A stretch of 6,099 nucleotides of DNA from Planctomycetaceae bacterium (GTDB lineage Bacteria; Planctomycetota; Planctomycetia; Pirellulales; UBA1268): NCBI GenBank assembly GCA_030616935.1, contig JAUWWJ010000106.1, forward strand, positions 1 through 6,099, given 5' to 3'. Positions within the stretch are counted from its first letter, which is position 1. Every line of letters starts with the position of its first letter. The position numbers and the translations under genes are program-made. Under the pieces are notes generated by a model that had not been told where the DNA came from, did no database searches, and saw nothing but the letters and a program-made list of their open reading frames with translations. Positions 1 through 5,825 of this stretch are shown piece after piece.

Positions 1-177
1 GTAGTAATTGACTGCCGCAACATTCACTGTCGCCAGCGTGCAGATATCTCGAATAGTCGCAGCCTCGAATCCCTTCTCGGCAAACTCCTGACCCGCTGCA
101 GATAGAATTCGGCCACGCGGGTCATCGGGACCTTCGCTTGCGATTGGACCTGCTTTTGGAACACTTGTTGATGCCAT
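1..177 (-). CDS. TetR-family transcriptional regulator, CecR-like (DUF1956 type), N-terminal part only
   Basis: This is the 5' part (59 codons) of a DNA-binding repressor; the rest lies beyond the left edge. Translation from the ATG at 177 gives a flexible start (MASTSVPKAGPIASEGPDDP) and then the TetR DNA-binding domain. Residues about 23-45 (RILSAAGQEFAEKGFEAATI and onward) form helix 1 and the start of helix 2. Residues 47-59 (TLATVNVAAVNYY) form the recognition helix, ending in the hallmark 'VN.AAVNYY' that normally continues F-G-x-K. This wording is typical of the CecR/YbiH branch, whose members often precede HlyD/ABC or RND efflux genes; that downstream context cannot be seen here. An in-frame TGA lies two codons upstream of the ATG (181-183), so the start is well fixed. 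A longer reading frame on the same strand (242 to 24) is a shadow without family resemblance. The upstream repeat at 186-207 suggests autoregulation (inference). Confidence 0.88.
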   Translation of the reverse strand, partial: MASTSVPKAGPIASEGPDDPRGRILSAAGQEFAEKGFEAATIRDICTLATVNVAAVNYY

Positions 178-185
178 GAATCACC

Positions 186-207
186 GTTTGAAACGCCTGT
201 TTGAAAC
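186..207. promoter_or_regulatory. Probable TetR operator: two copies of quasi-palindrome GTTTGAAAC
   Basis: Two identical 9-mers GTTTGAAAC (186-194 and 199-207) are separated by GCCT, a 13-base centre-to-centre spacing. Each copy is an odd palindrome (GTTT-N-AAAC), so the whole block is also dyad-symmetric. It ends 8 bases before the regulator's ATG and covers the predicted transcription start. Position and symmetry fit a TetR-family autoregulatory operator. I found no other exact copy in the window by eye. Binding is inferred. Confidence 0.55.
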
Positions 208-208
208 C

Positions 209-236
209 ATTCTATCTTCCTAAAACGCTCTGACGA
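209..236 (-). promoter_or_regulatory. Putative promoter of the TetR gene
   Basis: On the minus strand, a -10-like TAGAAT (214-209, 5 of 6 matches to TATAAT) lies 16 bases downstream of TCGTCA (236-231, 4 of 6 matches to TTGACA). The predicted transcription start is near 200-203, inside the GTTTGAAAC repeat block, as expected for a repressed promoter. The -35 match is modest and overlaps a small hairpin (227-240). Confidence 0.35.
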
Positions 237-522
237 GAGCAAATTTTTCCGAAAATTGGTAGATTTCGTCAGACGGTAACTCCAAGGAAGGAAACGCTTT
301 GTGACAGGATTCGTACGAGCGATATTCTATTTTCCTGCAATTGTGCGTGGCATTTGGGCGACATCACGAGACTGTTCGGAAGACTAAAGCGAGTTTTCTT
401 CCTGCTCATAGTCGTTTACGACCAGGTCCCCAAGCAGGGTTTTGTTGCACGCACGCACAACGTGCCGTGCTTCATTCGGATTCTGGCCTGACTCATGAGA
501 CTCAGATGTGCAGCACTCGTGG

Positions 523-1821
523 TCACGCAGACTGAAGAACTTCTTCTGCAGCGAGCCGGCCAGCAACGAGCGCTCCGTTGATAGAAGAAGTTGTCAGATG
601 ATCACCGCACAGAAAAATTCCTGGGGCGAGATAACTTGATTGTGGTCTTCGTCGTCTTGATAGCGGCGTTTCGATCGGCAAAGCTTTTGGAATTGTGACT
701 GTTGACAGGTGATTCCATAGTTTGACATCAGGACCAAACCATCCTTCAGCTTGTTGCCGAATCGCACCTGGAAGTTGATTATCTTCACCTTCCCAATCAC
801 CCCGAACTGAAACATAGATCAGGTTTTTTTTATCAGGTGCATAGCCCTCGGTAACAGCTGATGGTACAGACAGATTGTCAATTGGCCCCACAGCAACTGG
901 TTCGGCAGAAACAACAAGAGTTTTCCCACAGGGAGGTTTTTTCACAGACTCGAAAGCTACAAGGCGTGTGCCTTTCCATAGCGGAGGCTTCCATCCAGTT
1001 GAAACACCCTCTGGGAGGAGGATTGGATTGGCTGCTGCGGCACTTGAAACAATAATAGAGTCAGCACAAAACCGCCGCCCATCTGCAAGAAATACTTCAC
1101 CGCCACCCGTTAGGAAATGATTAATGCGTACGGCTGAAGCACGAGTCTGTAGACAACCAGAAGGAAGTTTTTGAGCCATCTGCTGAGGAATAGCAGACAT
1201 GCCACCTGCGGGAAGACATGCGCGACCGCTAGAGAACATCGCAAATGTAAATTTGAAAACTGTCGCTGCTGTCGTGAGATTTCTTTCAAGAAAGACGCCA
1301 CCAAAGAATGGCTCAAAGAACAACTTGATAAAATCAGAGGAAAATCCTCGCAAGACAAGTTCTTCACGTGTCGTTTTCTCTCCTTCGCCAGAAATTGAAG
1401 AAGGATCAATTTCACCTCGCCGCACCCCAGCCAGAACCTGGCTTCGCAACCAGGCAATCCGCAAACCATCAGTCACACCAACTGCACCTGACAACACTGA
1501 ACGAATTGCCGCAAAAGGTCGTCTCCACGGATCGCTTACCGGAAACAACCTGCCACTATGTACAACAAGTGCTCCGGGTTCAAAGGCCCCGAAGTTAAGC
1601 GATGCATAATCGAGAAAACGTCGGCCTTCCGCATAAGAGTCCAGGTACACCTGAAAGCCACGATCAATCTGAAACCCCTCGATGGTATCCGTGGCAACCC
1701 GTCCACCCGGAGTATCAGATGACTCAAGGACGAGCACGGACTTTGAAGCCTGAAGAAGCGTTTGTGCGCAAGCAAGTCCAGACAGCCCAGCTCCAACGAC
1801 GATACAATCAACGTTTTCCAC
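523..1821 (-). CDS. FAD-dependent oxidoreductase, phytoene-desaturase/amine-oxidase type
   Basis: This is a 432-residue flavoprotein of the NAD(P)/FAD amine-oxidase superfamily, probably cytoplasmic. Residues 5-33 form the ADP-binding beta-alpha-beta fold with GAGLSG at 10-15 and the ribose-binding Glu33. The second FAD motif PGGR is at 38-41, followed by DRGFQVYLDSY (53-63). A family-typical FFEPFFGGVFLE lies at 168-179 and LPAGGMSAIPQQMA at 203-216. The C-terminal flavin contact is APGIFLCGDHLTTSSINGAL (399-418), followed by VAGRLAAEEVL. The length fits the family. Members are often labelled phytoene desaturase-like, protoporphyrinogen oxidase-like or amine oxidase; the substrate is unknown. 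There is no carotenoid gene nearby to support a carotenoid role. The start is GTG at 1821: an ATG nine bases upstream is followed at once by TGA, and the FAD motif begins within ten residues of the GTG. It lies 55 bases after the aldehyde dehydrogenase stop, so co-transcription is likely. Confidence 0.88.
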   Translation of the reverse strand: MENVDCIVVGAGLSGLACAQTLLQASKSVLVLESSDTPGGRVATDTIEGFQIDRGFQVYLDSYAEGRRFLDYASLNFGAFEPGALVVHSGRLFPVSDPWRRPFAAIRSVLSGAVGVTDGLRIAWLRSQVLAGVRRGEIDPSSISGEGEKTTREELVLRGFSSDFIKLFFEPFFGGVFLERNLTTAATVFKFTFAMFSSGRACLPAGGMSAIPQQMAQKLPSGCLQTRASAVRINHFLTGGGEVFLADGRRFCADSIIVSSAAAANPILLPEGVSTGWKPPLWKGTRLVAFESVKKPPCGKTLVVSAEPVAVGPIDNLSVPSAVTEGYAPDKKNLIYVSVRGDWEGEDNQLPGAIRQQAEGWFGPDVKLWNHLSTVTIPKALPIETPLSRRRRPQSSYLAPGIFLCGDHLTTSSINGALVAGRLAAEEVLQSA

Positions 1822-1876
1822 TCGTCACATCCAGAGACTTAAAAATTTTGCCCTGAGGTCTTGTTTGCGGCTCCCC

Positions 1877-3367
1877 TCACAGCGGACGCACGATTGACTG
1901 ACTCCGCCAATAATCAAAAAGTGTTTCTATCGAATTGACGCCTCCGCCCATGCCACTCTTGTGAATTCCACCGTATGGCACCCCTTTAGCAAAAACATTG
2001 TGGGAATTAATCCAACTATTCCCAGCGACCATCGACTCAGCAACCCTCGCTGCTCGACCCAAATCAGTCGTCCAAACACTATTTGCGAGACCGTAATCTG
2101 TATCATTGGCAAGCGTAATAGCCTCCGACTCTTCGTCGAATGTCGTCATAAATGCAACAGGGCCAAAAATCTCTTCCCGTGCCGCCACGTTACCAAGTGA
2201 ACTACTTAATAAACATGGCTTCACATAGAAGCCATTCCGTCCAGCTACTTCAGCTGGCCCACCAGGAACCACAACATCAGCGCCTTGAGCAACACCTTTT
2301 TCGAGATAACTCAACACTCTGTCTCTTTGTTTCGAATTCACAACAGGGCCCATGGTTGTCGTGCCATCGAGCTGATAGCCAACATTGACATGCTGCATTT
2401 CCTGCCTGCATGCATCGACGAAATCATCGTATATTGATCGGTGAATCAACCATCTGGTTGCATCACAACAAACCTGCCCAGTGTGGAACGTAATTGCTCC
2501 CACAAGTTTTTTTGCAGTTGCCTGTACATCAACATCTCCAAAGACGACCGCAGCCCCCTTACCACCAAGCTCGAGTTTGACTGGAACAAGATTTCGGCCA
2601 CAAGACTCACCAACCAACCTGCCTACTTCAGGGGAGCCTGTGAAGGACATCCGCTGAATGCCTGGATTGGCAGACAAAGCTGCTCCGGCTTCACTCCCAA
2701 GACCTGGAACAACATTAACAACACCATCAGGCATGCCGCTCTCACGAGCTAAACGAGCGACATAAATCGATGAAAGAGGGGTGTCTTCAGCAGGCTTAAC
2801 GACAACCGTATTTCCAGCTGCCAGAGCGGGCGCTATGCCCCAACCCATAAGAAGAATTGGAAAGTTCCATGGAAAAATAAATCCGCAGGCACCCCATGGA
2901 CTTCGGAGCGTCCACGCTTCATGTCCAGCTATAGCAAGCTGGTTGCGTCGCTGAACATTCTGCGCCATATCTGCAAAAAAACGAATTGATTCAACAAAGT
3001 TTTCAACGTCTCCCAGAGCATGCGCCGGCAATTTACCCGCATCAATTGCCTCGATTTGGGCGACAATTTGTTTTCGTTGCTCTACCAAGTCTGCAAACCG
3101 ATGAAGCCGCACGCCACGGTCGTTCGGAGCCAGTGTCGACCAACCTGATTTTTTGAATGCCTCGTTTGCCTTGTCAACACTTCGATTGACATCAGCTGCA
3201 GTGTAGGCATGTATTTCGGCAAGCACATCACCATTGCCGGGATCACACGACTGGAATGTTTTATCTCCCGAGCCGGACCAGTCTTCACCACCAACAACAC
3301 CAGAGATGAGTCCTGCTGTCAGGTATGATTCAACTTCAGGAAGTCTCGTTTCCGTAACTGAAGCCAT
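1877..3367 (-). CDS. NAD(P)-dependent aldehyde dehydrogenase (betaine-aldehyde dehydrogenase-like)
   Basis: This 496-residue protein should oxidise an aldehyde to the carboxylic acid with NAD(P)+. All main family landmarks are present: FPWNFP at 165-170 with the oxyanion Asn168, the cofactor-binding Lys191 in VVKPAEDTPLS, the Rossmann motif SFTGSPEVG (241-249), the general base Glu266 in LELGGK, the catalytic Cys300 in GQVCC, Glu399 in EEIFGPV (398-404), and PYGGIHKSGMG near the C-terminus. The residues before the catalytic GQVC read TFHT, where the textbook form is FFNQ. Similarity to betaine-aldehyde and related dehydrogenases is general; the substrate is not identifiable. The frame stays open to 3448, but ATG at 3367 is preferred because it has a GGAG ribosome site 7 bases upstream and gives the usual length; the extra 27 residues look unlike the family. 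It is followed after 55 bases by a flavoenzyme gene, which suggests one transcript. Confidence 0.95.
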   Translation of the reverse strand: MASVTETRLPEVESYLTAGLISGVVGGEDWSGSGDKTFQSCDPGNGDVLAEIHAYTAADVNRSVDKANEAFKKSGWSTLAPNDRGVRLHRFADLVEQRKQIVAQIEAIDAGKLPAHALGDVENFVESIRFFADMAQNVQRRNQLAIAGHEAWTLRSPWGACGFIFPWNFPILLMGWGIAPALAAGNTVVVKPAEDTPLSSIYVARLARESGMPDGVVNVVPGLGSEAGAALSANPGIQRMSFTGSPEVGRLVGESCGRNLVPVKLELGGKGAAVVFGDVDVQATAKKLVGAITFHTGQVCCDATRWLIHRSIYDDFVDACRQEMQHVNVGYQLDGTTTMGPVVNSKQRDRVLSYLEKGVAQGADVVVPGGPAEVAGRNGFYVKPCLLSSSLGNVAAREEIFGPVAFMTTFDEESEAITLANDTDYGLANSVWTTDLGRAARVAESMVAGNSWINSHNVFAKGVPYGGIHKSGMGGGVNSIETLFDYWRSQSIVRPL

Positions 3368-3577
3368 AATTCGTCTCCAAGTTTTGAGGGTAGGTTTTTC
3401 TCGAAGGGTTAAAGCGAGAGCGGTTCCGTTCGACTTAAGGAGTGTCACAACCCAACTCTCTTACAGCATACCCGCGCAAATGCCGATGTGTCGTGATGAC
3501 CAGTTCATCTGATCCGGCCTGGAACTCCATTGCCCCATATTCTAAAGCGGTATTGCATCTTCCATGGCTGAAGAACC
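3368..3577 (-). other. 210-base upstream region of the aldehyde dehydrogenase gene
   Basis: This gap separates the renalase-like gene from the aldehyde dehydrogenase and is the longest break inside the redox block, so it may hold a promoter and untranslated leader. A TAGAAT hexamer (3544-3539 on the minus strand) is present but has no acceptable -35 partner. A weak hairpin (3558-3574, TCTTC with GAAGA, seven-base loop) follows the upstream stop, without a T-tract. I recognise no riboswitch, tRNA or small RNA. The ORF extension of the dehydrogenase up to 3448 covers part of it but is probably not translated. Confidence 0.4.
3375..3378 (-). promoter_or_regulatory. Shine-Dalgarno site that fixes the aldehyde dehydrogenase start
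   Basis: GGAG on the minus strand (3378-3375) stands 7 bases before the ATG at 3367. It supports that start over an in-frame upstream start at 3448. Confidence 0.6.
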
Positions 3578-4636
3578 TTAGCCCAAAAGCCGCTGCACCC
3601 AACGGGCAGCAGCAAGGCCACTTGACGCTGCAGACTCAACTCGACCGCCACCAAAGGCATCGCCACAACAAACGACTGGTGGCTTGTTCTGCACTGCAAT
3701 CATTGGGGCTTTGAGCGGCGACACAGGAAAGGCATATTTCCATCGCTGAAGCGACGTCGCCCGAACCTCATCAGACGCTTTTCCATCAATCCAAGAATGT
3801 ACTGCTTCGATGAGTTTATCTTCCACCTGACTCGGTTCAGTATCAAAATGCTCTCTACTAAATTCCGCGGTAGCTTGAACCGTAAGGCTCGGGGCAGGAG
3901 ATATTCCTTTTTTATAGTTGTCACCAATCCAAGCAACCGGGCCGGAACTCACTTCAAGACCGCCAGGGTCAGGAAGCAGACTTGGCTTCGCTAACCAAAG
4001 CATAAGAGCGAAACAGGGAGAATATTCTACTGATGAAAGCACGCCCCACACCTCCGAATCGACAGCAGGTGGCCGCAATCCACCAGCCTGAAATATCTCC
4101 ACCGCTTGAGGAACAGGAGCGGTGAGTACAGCGGCACGAGCCACAACCGTTTCACTGTTTTCACAGGACAGATGGACTGCATTGTCTTGAACACCCAAGG
4201 AACAAACACGAGCCTCTGTCTTCACTGGCTCGGGCAGTTGCTTCGCTAGATACTTTGGAAGGCTCGTCATGCCATAAGCACCTCTCCAACGGGCATGCCC
4301 CACTTCATCAAGTAGCTCTACAACTGGACCTTCGGCTGTTTTTGAATGCGGAAAAAGATCACACCAGGGCATGACAGCAAGAGAGTCTTGCGCTTCTGAG
4401 ACAACACTCCCAAAAGCTCTTCCCTTAACGGAAAAATATTGCGCACCATGATCGCAGACCGCCTCACCAATCCTGCGGGTTGCCATTCGGCCACCAACTC
4501 CACGAGCTTTCTCTAAAACGGCCACCCGGTACCCGGCTTTTGAAAGATGGCTTGATGCCATGAGGCCGGCGATTCCAGCCCCAACAACAACAACGTCATG
4601 CTCACTCGAAGATTGACTAGTTTTGGCAGTGGCCAC
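3578..4636 (-). CDS. Renalase-like FAD-dependent oxidoreductase
   Basis: This 352-residue flavoprotein belongs to the renalase-like group of the amine-oxidase superfamily. It has the FAD dinucleotide fold at 14-42 (GAGIAG at 19-24, Glu42), then the group-typical LEKARGVGGRMATRR (41-55) and DHGAQYF (62-68). Further landmarks are YGMTSLPKYLAKQL (121-134), LQRWKYAFP (296-304), and the C-terminal flavin contact GDAFGGGRVESAASSGLAAA (325-344). Characterised renalases oxidise off-isomers of NAD(P)H; whether this protein does so is inference. No signal peptide is evident, so it is probably cytoplasmic. The start is GTG at 4636, with a modest GGAAA upstream; the next in-frame ATG (residue 26) would cut into the FAD motif. 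The start lies inside the end of the preceding membrane-protein gene (20-base overlap), which points to translational coupling and a shared role. Confidence 0.88.
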   Translation of the reverse strand: MATAKTSQSSSEHDVVVVGAGIAGLMASSHLSKAGYRVAVLEKARGVGGRMATRRIGEAVCDHGAQYFSVKGRAFGSVVSEAQDSLAVMPWCDLFPHSKTAEGPVVELLDEVGHARWRGAYGMTSLPKYLAKQLPEPVKTEARVCSLGVQDNAVHLSCENSETVVARAAVLTAPVPQAVEIFQAGGLRPPAVDSEVWGVLSSVEYSPCFALMLWLAKPSLLPDPGGLEVSSGPVAWIGDNYKKGISPAPSLTVQATAEFSREHFDTEPSQVEDKLIEAVHSWIDGKASDEVRATSLQRWKYAFPVSPLKAPMIAVQNKPPVVCCGDAFGGGRVESAASSGLAAARWVQRLLG

Positions 4637-5036
4637 GAGCTTTCCAAGCAGTAAGGAGGATAAGAGAAAATGGAAGCCACCAAATCAGATCATTTGTCAC
4701 AATATTCAAACCGAATGCGAGAGGAAGCCTTTCAGACCAGAGTGCCTCAGCAAACCCTATTGGTCCAAGCACCTTCCCAAGAAACCCCACAAATACGATG
4801 GGCCAGTGGCGAATCGGATCAGAAGCCGCAATTAGATACCCGATACCATAAACACCCACAATCATACCGATACATTGCCAAAACTCCGGGTAGTGAGGCG
4901 GCTCCATACCTATAGCCCGAAATATCCAAAGTGGAAAAAGGATGGCAACCCCACCCCACGCGATGTTATAGATGCCAGCTGCATAGAGAACCCATCGCAT
5001 CCAAGGTTTGACATCTGTTTGCTCAGAGTAACTCAT
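4617..5036 (-). CDS. Small four-helix membrane protein of unknown function
   Basis: This 139-residue protein has four hydrophobic segments at about 14-39, 51-72, 77-98 and 107-130, so it should span the inner membrane four times with short ends. Distinctive polar or aromatic positions occur within or beside the helices: PEFWQCIG (50-57), SDPIRHWPIV (72-81), FLGKVLGPIGF (85-95) and TNDLIWWLPF (114-123). I recall similar proteins in planctomycetes and other bacteria, sometimes carrying unsupported labels such as alkyl hydroperoxide reductase; no redox motif such as CxxC supports that name. The ATG at 5036 is preceded by a purine-rich AGAAGAAA. The gene overlaps the renalase-like gene by 20 bases, so the two are probably made in step. 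A role as membrane partner of that flavoenzyme is speculation. Confidence 0.85.
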   Translation of the reverse strand: MSYSEQTDVKPWMRWVLYAAGIYNIAWGGVAILFPLWIFRAIGMEPPHYPEFWQCIGMIVGVYGIGYLIAASDPIRHWPIVFVGFLGKVLGPIGFAEALWSERLPLAFGLNIVTNDLIWWLPFSLILLTAWKARGHCQN

Positions 5037-5046
5037 GTGTTTCTTC

Positions 5047-5060
5047 TTGACGTTTGACGT
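5047..5060. repeat. Tandem heptamer TTGACGT x2 upstream of the membrane-protein gene
   Basis: Two perfect adjacent copies of TTGACGT (5047-5053 and 5054-5060) lie 11-24 bases upstream of the ATG at 5036, in the 60-base gap after the PIG-L gene. They could be regulator half-sites, or chance in an AT-rich spacer. I saw no other pair in the window. Confidence 0.4.
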
Positions 5061-5096
5061 TATGGGATTGATTTAATTGCTTAGATACGTGCTTTG

Positions 5097-5822
5097 TTAC
5101 AATAGACCCATAAGGTCTGATGTGCAGGGAATGCGACTTCCGGCAAGCATCTCTCCCTCGTCACAGCCACCAAGGAACCCCACTGTTTTTGAAAACGCTT
5201 CCACCCGCGTAAAAACACTTGCTTTCTCAGGAGGAAATTGGGAATCGTAGCAGCTGACCGCTTTCAATTTCTGCTCAACGTGACCCTCAATATTAACGAT
5301 GATAGGCCAATGGCCTGCTGGAAGATCAGCAACTCCAGAAAACAGGAAATAGGACAGAAGATTCGGGACAGTATGTACAGGCAGATGATCGAAGACATCA
5401 TCCCATTTTGTTAATCGAGAGTAGAAAATGGCTGCCTCAGTTATTGCCATAGCCTGGGCATGGTCAGGCGAAGCCATCGGCGTTTTATCACCAATCCCAA
5501 GAACCAATCGCGGGCGATGCCGACGAAAACTTTTTGCTAGGGCTACCCGAACTTCAAAGCAGTCAAACAACTTCCGATTGGGAAAACCAAGCTGTTCACG
5601 ATGCACAACACCGAGCACACTGGCCGCTTTCGTTGCTTCAGCAAGTCGCTCTTCCGGACCACTCGATCGTGGTGTTGGCTCGCCGTCAGTGATATCAACG
5701 ATACCTACTCGAAAGCCCTGGGAAACTAATTTTGCGAGAGTGCCTCCACAACCAATTTCGACATCATCAGGGTGTGCACCGACAGCGATGACATCAAGTG
5801 GCTCAGGAAGTTGGTCGGTCAC
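5097..5822 (-). CDS. PIG-L/LmbE family zinc deacetylase (BshB1-like)
   Basis: This 241-residue protein is a zinc-dependent N-acetylglucosaminyl deacetylase-type hydrolase. The start of the fold carries the AHPDD motif at 16-20: His17 and Asp20 are expected zinc ligands and Asp19 the catalytic base. The third ligand is His121 in SPDHAQA. Other group-typical stretches are VEIGCGGTLAKL (21-32), ITDGEPTPRSSGPEERLAEA (44-63) and LGFPNRKL (78-85). These match the BshB1-like subgroup, which deacetylates GlcNAc-malate in bacillithiol synthesis; other substrates are possible and no bshA or bshC is in view. The GTG start at 5822 is needed because there is no in-frame ATG before the catalytic motif. It follows the CbiT stop after only 3 bases and in the same frame, so the two are co-transcribed and probably coupled. 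Confidence 0.92.
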   Translation of the reverse strand: MTDQLPEPLDVIAVGAHPDDVEIGCGGTLAKLVSQGFRVGIVDITDGEPTPRSSGPEERLAEATKAASVLGVVHREQLGFPNRKLFDCFEVRVALAKSFRRHRPRLVLGIGDKTPMASPDHAQAMAITEAAIFYSRLTKWDDVFDHLPVHTVPNLLSYFLFSGVADLPAGHWPIIVNIEGHVEQKLKAVSCYDSQFPPEKASVFTRVEAFSKTVGFLGGCDEGEMLAGSRIPCTSDLMGLL

Positions 5823-5825
5823 ACA

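Larger units (their letters stand above)
178..522. other. Intergenic region between the FAD oxidoreductase and the TetR gene
   Basis: This 345-base stretch has no convincing gene. Short frames on both strands (341-535 plus; 566-384 minus) have low-complexity, shadow-like translations and no recognisable domain. The part next to the TetR start holds the promoter and operator described separately. Two small hairpins are visible. One at 451-470 pairs GCAC and GCAC with GTGC and GTGC around an AAC loop with one bulged C. One at 227-240 pairs GCTCT with AGAGC around a four-base loop and is followed on the minus strand by GTTTTA. Either could help end the oxidoreductase transcript, but neither has a proper T-tract, so I do not call a terminator. 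Confidence 0.6.

Noticed and set aside
24..242. Minus-strand 72-codon frame at the left end
   Set aside because: It is the wrong frame of the TetR gene; the frame starting at 177 gives the recognisable helix-turn-helix.
451..470. GC-rich hairpin as a rho-independent terminator after the FAD oxidoreductase
   Set aside because: The stem has a bulge and no T-tract follows on either strand.
341..535. Plus-strand 64-codon frame in the intergenic region
   Set aside because: There is no clear ribosome site, no recognisable domain, and it runs into the end of the opposite-strand oxidoreductase gene.
3368..3448. 27-residue N-terminal extension of the aldehyde dehydrogenase
   Set aside because: The ATG at 3367 has a good ribosome site and gives the family's usual length, and the extension has no family resemblance or clear signal peptide.
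3539..3544. TAGAAT hexamer as a -10 box for the aldehyde dehydrogenase
   Set aside because: The bases 16-18 upstream match the -35 consensus poorly, and it lies far (over 170 bases) from the start codon.
4670..4915. Plus-strand 81-codon frame with a perfect AAGGAGG ribosome site 10 bases before its ATG
   Set aside because: It is antisense to the four-TM gene. The purine-rich site is the complement of codons for a hydrophobic helix (FSLILLTA), and the translation has no membrane, domain or family character.
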